Shown one piece after another: positions 1 through 8,991 of a stretch of 64,000 nucleotides of DNA. Numbering within the stretch: the first letter of the stretch is position 1; each line of letters opens with the position of its first letter. The position numbers were made by a program, and so were the translations under genes. The stretch comes from Phyllobacterium myrsinacearum. Lineage in GTDB: Bacteria > Pseudomonadota > Alphaproteobacteria > Rhizobiales > Rhizobiaceae. The DNA lies in contig NZ_JACGXN010000001.1 in assembly GCF_014138285.1 (NCBI RefSeq), positions 857,314 through 921,313 on the forward strand. Direction: 5' to 3'. The notes under the pieces were generated by a model. That model was not told the DNA's origin, made no database searches, and worked only from the letters and a program-made list of their open reading frames with translations.

Positions 1-1123
1 TGTTAACGCGGTAAAATCGCTCGGTCAGTCGCGGTATGTGTTCTTCGGGTATGCCAGGACCAAAATCCTGAACAGTGGCCTTGATGCCCTCGCCATTGTT
101 CTTGAGTTCCACAATGACCTTCTTGCCTGACTGGCCGTATTTACATGCGTTTTCCAGCAAGTTCTGAAAGACCTGTGTCAGTTCATCCCGGTCACCGAGA
201 ACCATGACCGGACCGGGATCGATGTTCCGTTCAATCTCTATGTCCAGATCAGCAGCAAGCGGGCGGAGCGAATCCACCACGTGATTGAGAACTGTTGTCA
301 GGTCTACCTGATCCTTGACGACGATGTGTGCTTTCATCTCGATGCGTGACAGAGACAGCAGATCGTCAATCAGCCGTGCCATGCGTTCAGCCTGTTTGTG
401 CATAATCTCAAGGAAATTGTCGCGCGCGACGGCGTCGTTGCGTGCAGGACCGCGCAGCGTTTCAATGAAGCCGCTGAGTGAGGCCAGCGGTGTACGCAGT
501 TCGTGGCTGGCATTGGCAATGAAATCCGACCGCATCCGTTCGAGCCGATGGGCTTCTGTCAGATCGCGGAACGACAACAGGTACTGCCGGTCGGGGCCGC
601 CTTGATCAAGGCGCAAGACTGTGGCGCGATACCAGCGTTCAACCGGAACACGCTCGGAATAGTCGATCGACCCGGCCTGCGCATCTGCCATGACGGACTG
701 AACCAAGGTCTGCATCTCCGGTGCACGAAAATGCAGGAGCAATGTCCCCCCACGCGCCAATGGACCGAACGCGGCGTTGGCAGCCGGATTCACATAAAGA
801 ATTGTGCCTTCGTGATCGAAGATAATCAGCGGATCAGGCAATTGCGCTGCGAGCTGCTGACCGGACAAGCGAAAGATCGCCGGATCGCTTATTGGCTGAA
901 CAGCGTTGCCATCGTCCATGCGCGGAATACTCGCGGACAGTGCGACAACGCCCAGCAGAAGAAGCATCAGAATAACAAAACTCAGCCACCAGGAAGCGCC
1001 GGAATTAAGCACAAGCGCAGTGAGAAAGGCCGCGGCGCCCAGAACGTAGCGCGCCCGGATGATCCGCTGGAGCGCTCTCTGCCGCAAACTGCGACCCTCC
1101 TGACCCGAACCCAATATGCTCAT
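1..1123 (-). CDS. phoR: PhoR-type phosphate regulon sensor histidine kinase (partial, C-terminus off window)
   Basis: Membrane sensor kinase that autophosphorylates on His and passes the phosphate to a response regulator, by family PhoB in phosphate starvation. The frame, read by me on the minus strand, starts with two hydrophobic segments (about residues 25-60), then a PAS-like domain containing [19 protein letters not shown], the HisKA H-box [13 protein letters not shown], and the N box [10 protein letters not shown] of the ATPase domain. It leaves the window at RFYRVN, so the end of the ATPase domain is missing. ATG at 1123 has AGGGAG about 7 bases upstream; an in-frame ATG at 1147 is possible. 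The response regulator and Pst genes are not in view, so the PhoR name rests on domain order and motif similarity. Confidence 0.8.
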   Translation of the reverse strand, partial: MSILGSGQEGRSLRQRALQRIIRARYVLGAAAFLTALVLNSGASWWLSFVILMLLLLGVVALSASIPRMDDGNAVQPISDPAIFRLSGQQLAAQLPDPLIIFDHEGTILYVNPAANAAFGPLARGGTLLLHFRAPEMQTLVQSVMADAQAGSIDYSERVPVERWYRATVLRLDQGGPDRQYLLSFRDLTEAHRLERMRSDFIANASHELRTPLASLSGFIETLRGPARNDAVARDNFLEIMHKQAERMARLIDDLLSLSRIEMKAHIVVKDQVDLTTVLNHVVDSLRPLAADLDIEIERNIDPGPVMVLGDRDELTQVFQNLLENACKYGQSGKKVIVELKNNGEGIKATVQDFGPGIPEEHIPRLTERFYRVN

Positions 1124-1219
1124 GCGTTCAACTCCCTGCCCTGCCATGCTTGTCATCGACACTGGACGCCACAACGCTGTCCCAATAACATGGCTTCATG
1201 TCAATTGAGGGAGGCTGTA

Positions 1220-2128
1220 TTGGCCAAGAATTCGAAAAAGAAATCCGACCAGCCGCAGGTTGGTAAGACAACGCTTAAACTCAAGATTGATGGCAAGAAG
1301 CGCAGCTTCAATATTGATGACCCCAAATTGCCGGACTGGATTGACGACGGTGCCCTTGCATCGGGTGATTTTCCCTATACCGAGAAAATGGACAAGGACG
1401 AATACGCGAAGACCCTTGAACAGTTGCAGATTGAACTGGTCAAAATGCAGAGCTGGCTCCAGGAAACAGGCGGCCGTGTCGTGTCTGTTTTCGAGGGTCG
1501 CGATGCCGCCGGCAAGGGCGGTACCATCTTCACATTACGCCAGTACATGAACCCACGTAATGCACGCAACGTTGCCCTGCCCAAACCCAGTGAAACGGAA
1601 AGCGGGCAATGGTATTACCAGCGCTATGTCTCGCATTTTCCGACAAAGGGCGAATTCGTCACATTTGACCGCTCCTGGTACAATCGCGGCGGTGTCGAAC
1701 CTGTCATGGGTTTCTGCACACCGGAGCAGCATGAGTCCTTTCTGGAGGAAACACCGGGCTTCGAGCGGATGATCGTCGCCGATGGCATTTTCTTCTTCAA
1801 ATTCTGGCTCAACATCGGCCAGATCATGCAGTTGAAGCGCTTCCATGATCGGCGCCACAGCCCGTTGAAAAACTGGAAATTCTCACCGATGGACATTGCC
1901 GGCGCGGAAAAATGGGATGGTTACACCAAGGCACGGGATGAGATGATGGCCCGAACCCATACGGCCCATGCGCCATGGACCGTGGTCCGTTCCAATGACA
2001 AACGCCGCGCACGGATAGCCGTTATTCGTCGGGTTTTGTTGAGCTTGCCCTACAAGGATCGCGACATCGAAGTGATCGGCAATGAGGATGCCCTGATCAT
2101 CGGTTCTGGCCCGGGTTTTCTTGAATAG
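1220..2128 (+). CDS. ppk2: Polyphosphate kinase 2 (PPK2, class I type)
   Basis: Cytoplasmic enzyme that transfers phosphate between polyphosphate and nucleoside diphosphates. It shows the PPK2 Walker [12 protein letters not shown], the Walker B/lid region [13 protein letters not shown], and the [17 protein letters not shown] block. At 302 residues it is a normal single-domain PPK2. I chose the TTG at 1220 because GAGGGAGG ends about 6 bases upstream; an ATG at 1190 would add 10 residues. It is divergent from phoR, a sensible neighbour for phosphate storage. Its 3' end overlaps the convergent glycosyltransferase by 32 bases. Confidence 0.9.
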   Translation: MAKNSKKKSDQPQVGKTTLKLKIDGKKRSFNIDDPKLPDWIDDGALASGDFPYTEKMDKDEYAKTLEQLQIELVKMQSWLQETGGRVVSVFEGRDAAGKGGTIFTLRQYMNPRNARNVALPKPSETESGQWYYQRYVSHFPTKGEFVTFDRSWYNRGGVEPVMGFCTPEQHESFLEETPGFERMIVADGIFFFKFWLNIGQIMQLKRFHDRRHSPLKNWKFSPMDIAGAEKWDGYTKARDEMMARTHTAHAPWTVVRSNDKRRARIAVIRRVLLSLPYKDRDIEVIGNEDALIIGSGPGFLE

Positions 2129-3941
2129 ACCGGGATGGCCGATGGGGTGTTTTCTCCCATAGAAAAGGCAGCCTGTTGAGCTGCCGCAAGGCGCGCCATG
2201 CCGCCAGGGACATGAGCAGCCAATAGAGCGGTATCCAAGGCAAGATCCTGCCGGGCATCGTCGTGCCCGCCATGGCGCGCAGCCCCAGCCTGTGGAATGA
2301 CAGATACCCCATCACGATATTGATAAGATCGAGAAGAAGGATATCCCGGCGCACAACAACGACTCCATTTCCAGAAAGCCAACAGAAGGCGGAAGAGAGG
2401 ATAAAAAGCAGCGTGAAGGGATAAAGCAGCGAAGAAACAATCATTCCTACCGCCAGAAGATGGTAGACAAGGAAACGCAGGAGACCCAGCTGCCTGAGAA
2501 GAGTTACCGGCTGTCGCATCTGCACCAGCCACGTCTGTATCCAGCCTTTGAACCAACGCGTTCGCTGACGGTACCACACGTCGACTTCAGTTGGCGCGTC
2601 TTCGATGGTCGGCCGTGTGATCATACCCGTCCGATACCCTAGACGGGCCAAACGGGTTCCGAGCTCCGCGTCTTCCGTAACGTTGTGCGGGTCCCAGCCT
2701 CCGAGGGCAGTCAGGCAATCGTAGCGAAAGTGATTGGAACTGCCGCCAAGCGGCAATACGAACCCGCGATGTGCAAGCCAGGGCAGAAAACTCTGGAAGT
2801 GGGCCGCATATTCAAAGGCGAACATGCGAGCGACCAGACTTTCATGGGCATTGGCAATCTTCAGCGGAGCCTGGAGGCATCCAAGCTTTTCATCGGCTGA
2901 TTGAAAGCTTTGAAAGGCTTCAAGCAACTGGTCAGGATGAGGACGATCCTCGGCATCGTAAACAACGACAAAGGCCCCTTTTGACAATAAAAGTCCATAA
3001 TTGAGTGCTTTTGGCTTCGTTCGCGGGGCACATTCCGATATTGGAACAATGTCGAATGATGGAGGCAGGTCCAGGCGTTTCAGGGCATTCAGTGTCGCCT
3101 CGTCATCTCCTTCACAGAGGAAGAGGACCTGAAGCTTTGACCGTGGCCAATTCAATGCCGACATGGCTTTGACGAGTTGCGGAACAATGTCCGCTTCCTG
3201 ATACAACGCAATCATCACCGTGTAAGTTGGAAGCTCTGCTGGGCTTATTTCCAGCAAAGGCGGCGGATCATCGCCGCTCAAATTTTTACAAGCCACCAAT
3301 CGCAGCACAACACAGGCAAGAAAGAACAGGGAGAGAAAGATGTGCAACCCATTCCAGCTCACGTGCTGCCTCTCAAAAGCGCCCAACAAAAAACAGGTTG
3401 CCAATACGCCGATCAGGACGCCTTGCTGACCGGTCAGGACAGTTTTCGCAGAGTATTCGTGATGGGCGTCTTCAATCATTCTTGCCGCTTTATCAGCGAG
3501 CAGTTTCTGGTGCCCTGCCCTGAGAAGATCACGCACACCCGGAGGCGTGGTCACTCTCAAGCGGATTACCAGGTTTTTACTGCTTGGTAGACCGCGTCTA
3601 ATATCGGCAATATCGCCGATCGTCGGCGCGATATAAATCAGCGCATTGTTGTCACGGTTGAGTGTCGTCGCGATGCGTGCGTGCGGAAGAACGGCGACAT
3701 CAGAACCTGATCGCAGAAAAATGCCTGTGGTCCGCGGTGCATGTTCAAAAGTCACGCCGGCAACATCGGCAATGCACTGTCCTATCAGCGCATCTTCACC
3801 ACACGCGTTGGCATAGAGTTCGTCAATGAAAGACGTCCTGTTGATGATTGAATCCGCGAAAGCGCTCACTATCAGGATTTTCGCCAATCCAGCACGATGG
3901 AGGCGCGCCGCCAAAAGCACTTCGAGGTCACGATGAAGCAT
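2097..3941 (-). CDS. Membrane-bound family 2 glycosyltransferase
   Basis: Processive-type inner-membrane glycosyltransferase, probably for an exopolysaccharide or other envelope polysaccharide; the product cannot be told from sequence. The GT2 core lies at about residues 225-450, with [10 protein letters not shown] (DxD-like), TEDAELG (the acidic TED motif) and [14 protein letters not shown] (Q/RxxRW motif). Hydrophobic segments flank it at about 175-215, with a cluster at 470-590. The first ~170 residues form a soluble extension of the kind found on NfrB-like or MshEN-containing GT2 enzymes. GGGAAG lies immediately before the ATG. There are no polysaccharide genes nearby, so this is an orphan synthase. 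Confidence 0.8.
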   Translation of the reverse strand: MLHRDLEVLLAARLHRAGLAKILIVSAFADSIINRTSFIDELYANACGEDALIGQCIADVAGVTFEHAPRTTGIFLRSGSDVAVLPHARIATTLNRDNNALIYIAPTIGDIADIRRGLPSSKNLVIRLRVTTPPGVRDLLRAGHQKLLADKAARMIEDAHHEYSAKTVLTGQQGVLIGVLATCFLLGAFERQHVSWNGLHIFLSLFFLACVVLRLVACKNLSGDDPPPLLEISPAELPTYTVMIALYQEADIVPQLVKAMSALNWPRSKLQVLFLCEGDDEATLNALKRLDLPPSFDIVPISECAPRTKPKALNYGLLLSKGAFVVVYDAEDRPHPDQLLEAFQSFQSADEKLGCLQAPLKIANAHESLVARMFAFEYAAHFQSFLPWLAHRGFVLPLGGSSNHFRYDCLTALGGWDPHNVTEDAELGTRLARLGYRTGMITRPTIEDAPTEVDVWYRQRTRWFKGWIQTWLVQMRQPVTLLRQLGLLRFLVYHLLAVGMIVSSLLYPFTLLFILSSAFCWLSGNGVVVVRRDILLLDLINIVMGYLSFHRLGLRAMAGTTMPGRILPWIPLYWLLMSLAAWRALRQLNRLPFLWEKTPHRPSRSIQENPGQNR

Positions 3942-4257
3942 CTTCCCTCTACTTGGAGTCTAATATTTGCGTGTTGTGAATGTCTGAAGTAGATTCTTTC
4001 AGCAGAGGATGCGTCAAAATCATGGAATCAACTCACAATTCAAAATTGAAAATGAAATGTCGAACAATTTATAGTGTTGTAAGGAACGAATATTATTCTT
4101 AATCCCATTTGTACCCGTAGCAATTCTTCATAAGTCGAAGAGCGACCCCTGATCCAGCCTGCCACTCCGTGGGGAGGTGGACGACGACCATCGAACCTGT
4201 CATGTCAGAACCAGCCATGCTAATCTTCAGGCAAATCACACGGGCTTCTGAGATCGA
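3942..4257. other. Intergenic region, AT-rich, no gene seen
   Basis: A 316-base divergent interval between the glycosyltransferase and the solute-binding protein. It is clearly more AT-rich than its flanks and should contain both promoters. I see no convincing coding frame, hairpin or repeat in it. Confidence 0.5.
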
Positions 4258-5097
4258 ATGCATTTCCGGACAATCGCTTTTTACACCGCAAGTTTCCTTA
4301 TGGCAGGACTGTCTCAAGTCGGCGCAGCATCGGATTTTCCGCATTATTGGGATGGACGGGAGCATGTTGCCAAGCCGAACCTCTCTACGGTCGAGCGCAT
4401 CCGGTTTGTAACCACGGTGGACTACCCTCCGTTCAACTTCATTGACGCAAGCGGACGGATTTCCGGTTTCAACATTGATCTTGTGCGGGCCATCTGCAAC
4501 GAACTGAATGTAACCGCGATTTGCCAGATCGAAGCACGGCCGTGGAACGAGCTCCAGCAGACCGTGGAAAATGGCGAAGCCGAAGCCATTATCGCGGGAT
4601 TGAAGCCCACCACCGAACTGCGCGAAAAGTTTGCGTTCACTGCACCCTATATGCGGCTGCCTGCCCGGTTCGTCACTTTAAAAGAAACGACACTCGAGGA
4701 GCCTCTGGCGGATAAGCTCGACAAGAAAGTGGTTGGCGTTTTGGCCGGGTCCGTGCACCAGGCGATTTTCGCCGATTACTTTCCGAAAGACAGATGGGTC
4801 GGCTACCCCACACGCGAGTTGATGCTGAAGGATTTACGGGACAAGAAGATCGATGCGGTGTTCGGCGACGGCTCCGACCTGTCGTTCTGGATTGGCAGTC
4901 CGGAAGCGCAAAATTGCTGCACATTTTCCGGTGGACCTTATATTGCGCCGCAGTTTCTGGGCGACGGTATGATGATTGCCACGACCACGAAGAATACCGA
5001 TCTCGTCGATGCCTTCAATTTTGCATTGAAATCCATGGAGGAAAAAGGCACGACCTCCGAACTCTATCTACGGTACTTCCCCGTCGATTTTTATTGA
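4258..5097 (+). CDS. Periplasmic solute-binding protein, amino-acid type (SBP family 3)
   Basis: Family 3 periplasmic binding protein, likely binding a polar amino acid or related small solute. It has an N-terminal signal peptide (hydrophobic run at residues 6-20, cleavage near GAAS) and the family 3 signatures VDYPPFNFIDASGRISGFNIDLV and EAEAIIAGLKPTTELREKF. It ends with PYIAPQFLGDGMMIATTTKN and the usual C-terminal helix. At 279 residues it is full length. No permease or ATPase gene adjoins it, so it either serves a transporter encoded elsewhere or acts as a receptor. The start has only a weak ribosome site. Confidence 0.8.
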   Translation: MHFRTIAFYTASFLMAGLSQVGAASDFPHYWDGREHVAKPNLSTVERIRFVTTVDYPPFNFIDASGRISGFNIDLVRAICNELNVTAICQIEARPWNELQQTVENGEAEAIIAGLKPTTELREKFAFTAPYMRLPARFVTLKETTLEEPLADKLDKKVVGVLAGSVHQAIFADYFPKDRWVGYPTRELMLKDLRDKKIDAVFGDGSDLSFWIGSPEAQNCCTFSGGPYIAPQFLGDGMMIATTTKNTDLVDAFNFALKSMEEKGTTSELYLRYFPVDFY

Positions 5098-5204
5098 AAC
5101 TGCACAGCAAAAGCCTTGTGTGACGCCGTGGCAATTGACGCGGCGGAGCTGCCGCCATAGTGTCCGCGCGCTTCACCACATGGCAGGAAAACAGGAAACC
5201 AAGA

Positions 5205-6863
5205 ATGACTTCGCGCCCAAACACCCAAATCGAACTGACCCCCGAGCTTATCGTGGCGGCAGCCGAGGCCAAAGCATGGCCCTTCGAAGAGGCGCAGAAG
5301 ATCATCAAACGCTACGAAAAGTCCGGATATCCCGACACGATCCTGTTTGAAACCGGTTACGGGCCGTCTGGTCTGCCGCATATCGGCACGTTTGGCGAAG
5401 TTGCACGAACGTCGATGGTCCGCCATGCTTTTCGCGTCCTGACGAAGGATAGCATTCAGACCAAGATTCTTTGTTTCTCGGACGACATGGACGGATTGCG
5501 CAAGGTTCCGGAAAATGTGCCGAACCGGGAGATGATGGCATCACATCTTGGCAAGCCGCTCAGCCGCATTCCCGACCCGTTCTCCAATGAGTATCCATCG
5601 TTCGGCGCGGCCAACAACGCACGGTTGCGGGCGTTTCTGGACCGCTTCGGCTTCGATTACGAATTTGCCTCCGCGACGGACTATTACGCTTCGGGCCGGT
5701 TCGATGAGACATTGCTCAAGATGCTGGCAGCCTATGATGATGTCATGAACATCATTCTGCCCACACTCGGCGAAGAACGCCGGGCGACCTACTCGCCGTT
5801 TCTCCCCATCAGCCCGACAACCGGGGTTGTCCTGCAGGTACCGATGATCGCCCGCAATGTGCAGAAGGGCACCATCACCTACGAAGATCCCGATACCGGC
5901 GAGCATGTAGAAACCGAAGTCACTGGTGGCAAGGTCAAGTGTCAGTGGAAGGCCGACTGGGCTATGCGCTGGACCGCGCTTGGCGTTGACTATGAAATGG
6001 CTGGCAAGGACCTGATCGACTCCGTTACCTTGTCATCAAAGATCTGCCGCGCCATTGGTGGCCGTGCACCGGAAGGTTTCAACTACGAGCTCTTCCTCGA
6101 TGACAAGGGTCAGAAGATTTCCAAGTCGAAGGGCAACGGTCTGACCATCGACGATTGGTTGACCTATGCGCCGACCGAGAGTCTGGCATTGTACATGTTC
6201 CAGAAGCCGAAGACGGCGAAGAAGCTCTATTTCGATGTGATCCCGAAGGCCGTGGACGAGTATTTCACATTCTTGTCCGCCTACCAGCGGCAGGAATGGA
6301 AGGAGCGTCTCGGCAATCCGGTCTGGCATCAGCATTACGGCAATCCGCCTGTACTCGATATGCCGGTGCCCTTTGCCATGCTGCTCAATCTTGTCAGCGC
6401 TTCGAATGCGGAAAATGCCGACGTTTTGTGGGGATTCATCTCCCGTTACGCGCCCGGCGTGACGCAGGAGAACAATCCGAAGCTGAATGAGCTTGTCACT
6501 TACGCGATCCGCTACTTCAACGATTTCGTCAAGCCGACCAAAAAGTTCCGCCCTGCTGACGAGGTCGAGCTTGCGGCACTGAAAGCGATTGACGCGCAGC
6601 TTGCCGCTTTGCCTGCGGATGCTGATGGTAATACCATCCAGAACGCCATGCTGGACGTCGCCCGGGGTATCGAGCGCTATCAGGACCATACAAAGAAGAG
6701 CCCGGAGGGTGGCCCCGGCGTATCGGTCTCCTTCTTCCAGATGCTTTATGAAGTCCTCATCGGGCAGGAACGCGGGCCGCGCTTTGGCTCCTTCGTTGCG
6801 CTTTACGGCATCAACGAAACCCGCGCGCTCATCAAAAAGGCGTTGACGGGTCAACTGGCATAG
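5205..6863 (+). CDS. lysK: Lysine--tRNA ligase, class I
   Basis: Charges tRNA-Lys in the cytoplasm. It belongs to the class I (archaeal/alphaproteobacterial) form of LysRS, not the common class II LysS. The HIGH-equivalent is [15 protein letters not shown] near residue 45, the KMSKS-equivalent is KISKSKGNG, and the C-terminal part is the alpha-helical cage of this family. The length of 552 residues is normal. I chose the ATG at 5205 (MTSRPN) over an upstream in-frame ATG because it follows a purine-rich stretch and starts where the conserved sequence does. Class I LysRS is usual for Rhizobiales. Confidence 0.95.
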   Translation: MTSRPNTQIELTPELIVAAAEAKAWPFEEAQKIIKRYEKSGYPDTILFETGYGPSGLPHIGTFGEVARTSMVRHAFRVLTKDSIQTKILCFSDDMDGLRKVPENVPNREMMASHLGKPLSRIPDPFSNEYPSFGAANNARLRAFLDRFGFDYEFASATDYYASGRFDETLLKMLAAYDDVMNIILPTLGEERRATYSPFLPISPTTGVVLQVPMIARNVQKGTITYEDPDTGEHVETEVTGGKVKCQWKADWAMRWTALGVDYEMAGKDLIDSVTLSSKICRAIGGRAPEGFNYELFLDDKGQKISKSKGNGLTIDDWLTYAPTESLALYMFQKPKTAKKLYFDVIPKAVDEYFTFLSAYQRQEWKERLGNPVWHQHYGNPPVLDMPVPFAMLLNLVSASNAENADVLWGFISRYAPGVTQENNPKLNELVTYAIRYFNDFVKPTKKFRPADEVELAALKAIDAQLAALPADADGNTIQNAMLDVARGIERYQDHTKKSPEGGPGVSVSFFQMLYEVLIGQERGPRFGSFVALYGINETRALIKKALTGQLA

Positions 6864-6900
6864 TTCTTCCATATCCGGAGCAAAACCGCGGGAGGAACAG

Positions 6901-7284
6901 ATGATTGACCACACAGGGGTGAATGTCAGCAATTTCGAAGAGAGTAAGAAATTCTATCAGAAAGCTCTTGCCGCCATTGGCTATGAACTGATTGTCGAAT
7001 TCCCGGCGTCTGTCACCGGGAGCGCTGACGTTGCTGGCTTCGGCGAAGGCGGCAAACCCGATTTCTGGATCGCCAGCGGTAACCCGAACAATCCTCCGTT
7101 GCACGTTGCGTTCCGCGTCAGCGATCGTGCGCTGGTTGACGCGTTCCACAAGGCAGCCCTTGAAGGCGGCGGGAGAGACAATGGTCAGCCCGGATTGCGC
7201 GCGCACTATCATCCGGATTATTACGGGGCCTTCGTGCACGATCTCGACGGCCACAATATCGAGGCTGTCTGCCACGAACGTTAA
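6901..7284 (+). CDS. VOC family (glyoxalase/bleomycin-resistance fold) protein
   Basis: Small protein of 127 residues with the vicinal-oxygen-chelate fold. The start MIDHTGVNVSNFEESKKFYQKALAAIGYE and the ending YHPDYYGAFVHDLDGHNIEAVCHE are the two beta-alpha-beta-beta-beta modules; His and Glu in those segments are the likely metal ligands. A strong GGGAGGA ribosome site precedes the ATG. It lies 37 bases after lysK and may be cotranscribed with it. The substrate cannot be assigned. Confidence 0.85.
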   Translation: MIDHTGVNVSNFEESKKFYQKALAAIGYELIVEFPASVTGSADVAGFGEGGKPDFWIASGNPNNPPLHVAFRVSDRALVDAFHKAALEGGGRDNGQPGLRAHYHPDYYGAFVHDLDGHNIEAVCHER

Positions 7285-7295
7285 GCAGAAACGCT

Positions 7296-8180
7296 CTACT
7301 GCGGTGCTGCTGGGAACGGCGCATCAGGAACGGCTGCAGGCGGTGCCGGCTGCGGCTCCGGGGATGGCAACGGCGTATCGCCGGAAGGCTCAAGCGGCGG
7401 TAAATCTCCGATAGCAGGCAGCGTTGGCGGTGGGCTGCCAAAAATGCCACGCTTTGCTTCTGCAGCCTTTTTCATATTCTCAGCCATGGGCGTACCATCG
7501 GCAGTCCGTGCCCAACCATTGTCTACAAGCCACGTCGCCAGATCCATCGTGCCAAGTTTGCACTGTGTGGCAAGAAGCGCTTCCGGAGGCTGATCGGGCA
7601 CATTGCATTCTATGGCTCGTGAACGCAGCCAATTGCGAAAGGCAGTGCGTGCAGCCATGCCGCAGGGCCATGAAGAACCGCCATCAACAGCGCAGGTTTC
7701 TTCAGGCGGCACGACATCAATACCCTCGACGGCGATCTTATATCCCGAAGCCTCGACAGTCCCGGCAGCCGTTGCCACCGGCCGATAAAGCAATTTGGGC
7801 CTTGCCGTCGTGTCGACGGGTACTGGAGGAGGCGGGGGCGGAGGGGGCGACGCATGCCCTATCTCGCCCAGAGGCTGGCGTGGCTCGATGCGCTGCAGGG
7901 GGGCATTCTCCTTGCCTGCAAACGAAAACCCATCCGGATCGACCTGACGGGCGGCAGGTGTTGTTTGCGCCCCGGGAGGCGCCGTTTCTTGCTGGGGCGA
8001 AGGTGTATCGGACGAGTTTCCGTCCATGTCGTCGGGTACTTCAAAGTTCTCCGGGACAATCGTCACGTCCTGCCCACTTACACCCGCCGACGGCAAACCG
8101 TTATAAAACGGGGAGATAAAGACATAGGCCAAAACGAGCCCGACCAGAATGGTCAGAACGTAAAGCGGTATCCGACGCAT
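7296..8180 (-). CDS. Membrane-anchored thermonuclease-like protein, probably catalytically degenerate
   Basis: About 294 residues. An N-terminal membrane anchor (PLYVLTILVGLVLAYVF) is followed by a Pro-rich linker, an SNase-like domain at about residues 150-255 and a Pro/Ala-rich tail. The domain is recognisable from GIDVVPPEETC, the GMAARTAFRNWL helix and the LATWLVDNGWA segment. The usual Arg before the GID motif and the DRYGR Arg of active thermonucleases are not visible, so nuclease activity is doubtful. I chose the ATG at 8180, with GGGAG about 10 bases upstream; a GTG at 8213 would overlap the upstream regulator. Likely cotranscribed with that S24 regulator gene. Confidence 0.65.
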   Translation of the reverse strand: MRRIPLYVLTILVGLVLAYVFISPFYNGLPSAGVSGQDVTIVPENFEVPDDMDGNSSDTPSPQQETAPPGAQTTPAARQVDPDGFSFAGKENAPLQRIEPRQPLGEIGHASPPPPPPPPVPVDTTARPKLLYRPVATAAGTVEASGYKIAVEGIDVVPPEETCAVDGGSSWPCGMAARTAFRNWLRSRAIECNVPDQPPEALLATQCKLGTMDLATWLVDNGWARTADGTPMAENMKKAAEAKRGIFGSPPPTLPAIGDLPPLEPSGDTPLPSPEPQPAPPAAVPDAPFPAAPQ

Positions 8181-8197
8181 AGGAGGAAGACTCCCTG

Positions 8198-8842
8198 TTA
8201 TTGGCTGGCCCACAGGATTCGGGCGATCCAGTCGATATGAACGGCATCAAATGTCCGGTTGGCATGCTCCGGATTCATAGATTGCAGTTCAATGGTGCGC
8301 GGGGTCTGGCGTGCAAGAATCTTCGCCATGACCTCTCCCTCTTTCGTGCGGACCACAACGCGGTCGCCGCGGCGCACAGGAGCACCCGGGGCAACAATGA
8401 TTGTATCGCCATCACGATAGAGCGGCAGCATGGACTCGCCGGAAACTTCAAGCGCATAAACTGCGTCTCCGGAGCCGATCGGAAACTCAACCACATCCCA
8501 GCCTTGGCCGACAGGAAAACCACCGTCGTCAAAGAAGCCACCGGCACCCGCTTGGGCAAAACCCAGCAGCGGCACAGAGCGCATTGCACTCATGCCGGCC
8601 TTTATGCCCTTGCCACCGACGACCAGTGTCATGAACTCATCCAGGGAGGCACCCGTGGCTTCCATGATTTTGGCCAGCGACTCCGTCGAGGGCCAACGGG
8701 CACGGCCGTCGACGGCATAGCGCTTGGATTTGTTGAACGTGGTGGGATCAAGCCCGGCGCGCTTCGCCAATCCCGAAACGGAAAGTGAATGACGTTCGGC
8801 CAGCGCATCGATGGCCGCCCAGATACGGTCATGTGAAAACAT
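8198..8842 (-). CDS. LexA-like S24 family transcriptional regulator (HTH + peptidase S24)
   Basis: Phage-repressor-like regulator of 214 residues. Residues 1-70 form an HTH region (SVSGLAKRAGLDPTTFNKSKR); residues 90-205 form an S24/LexA-type domain. The catalytic dyad is visible: Ser137 in SGESMLP and Lys174 in EVMAKIL. An Ala-Gly pair that could serve for self-cleavage occurs in GFAQAGAGG near residue 98. This protein family is present in many Rhizobiales as a chromosomal, non-prophage gene. No phage genes adjoin it here. Confidence 0.85.
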   Translation of the reverse strand: MFSHDRIWAAIDALAERHSLSVSGLAKRAGLDPTTFNKSKRYAVDGRARWPSTESLAKIMEATGASLDEFMTLVVGGKGIKAGMSAMRSVPLLGFAQAGAGGFFDDGGFPVGQGWDVVEFPIGSGDAVYALEVSGESMLPLYRDGDTIIVAPGAPVRRGDRVVVRTKEGEVMAKILARQTPRTIELQSMNPEHANRTFDAVHIDWIARILWASQ

Positions 8843-8956
8843 CGGACTCTTCCAGATAAAGGAAAAAATACCTTCACTAAAGTTTTAGGAGGGAATTGGG
8901 GAAAAGTCGAGATAAAACGCGGAAAACTTTCTTATATCGCCGCACCCGAACAGCAA

Positions 8957-8983
8957 TGAGGGGATCAGCGAGTGATCCCCTCA
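8957..8983 (-). terminator. Hairpin terminator after the beta-oxidation operon
   Basis: Perfect 11-base inverted repeat TGAGGGGATCA / TGATCCCCTCA with a 5-base loop, just past the stop codon of the FadJ-type gene. The T run (TGTTTT) follows on the plus strand, so on the minus strand it acts at most as a stem-only terminator or 3' end stabiliser. Confidence 0.55.
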
Positions 8984-8991
8984 TGTTTTCA

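Noticed and set aside
503-1219. Upstream extension of the PPK2 frame to a 541-residue protein
   Set aside because: It would overlap the phoR gene on the other strand; the TTG at 1220 has a strong ribosome site and the family length.
8198-8842. S24 regulator as the mark of a prophage
   Set aside because: No phage structural, replication or integration genes surround it; this regulator type is chromosomal in many relatives.
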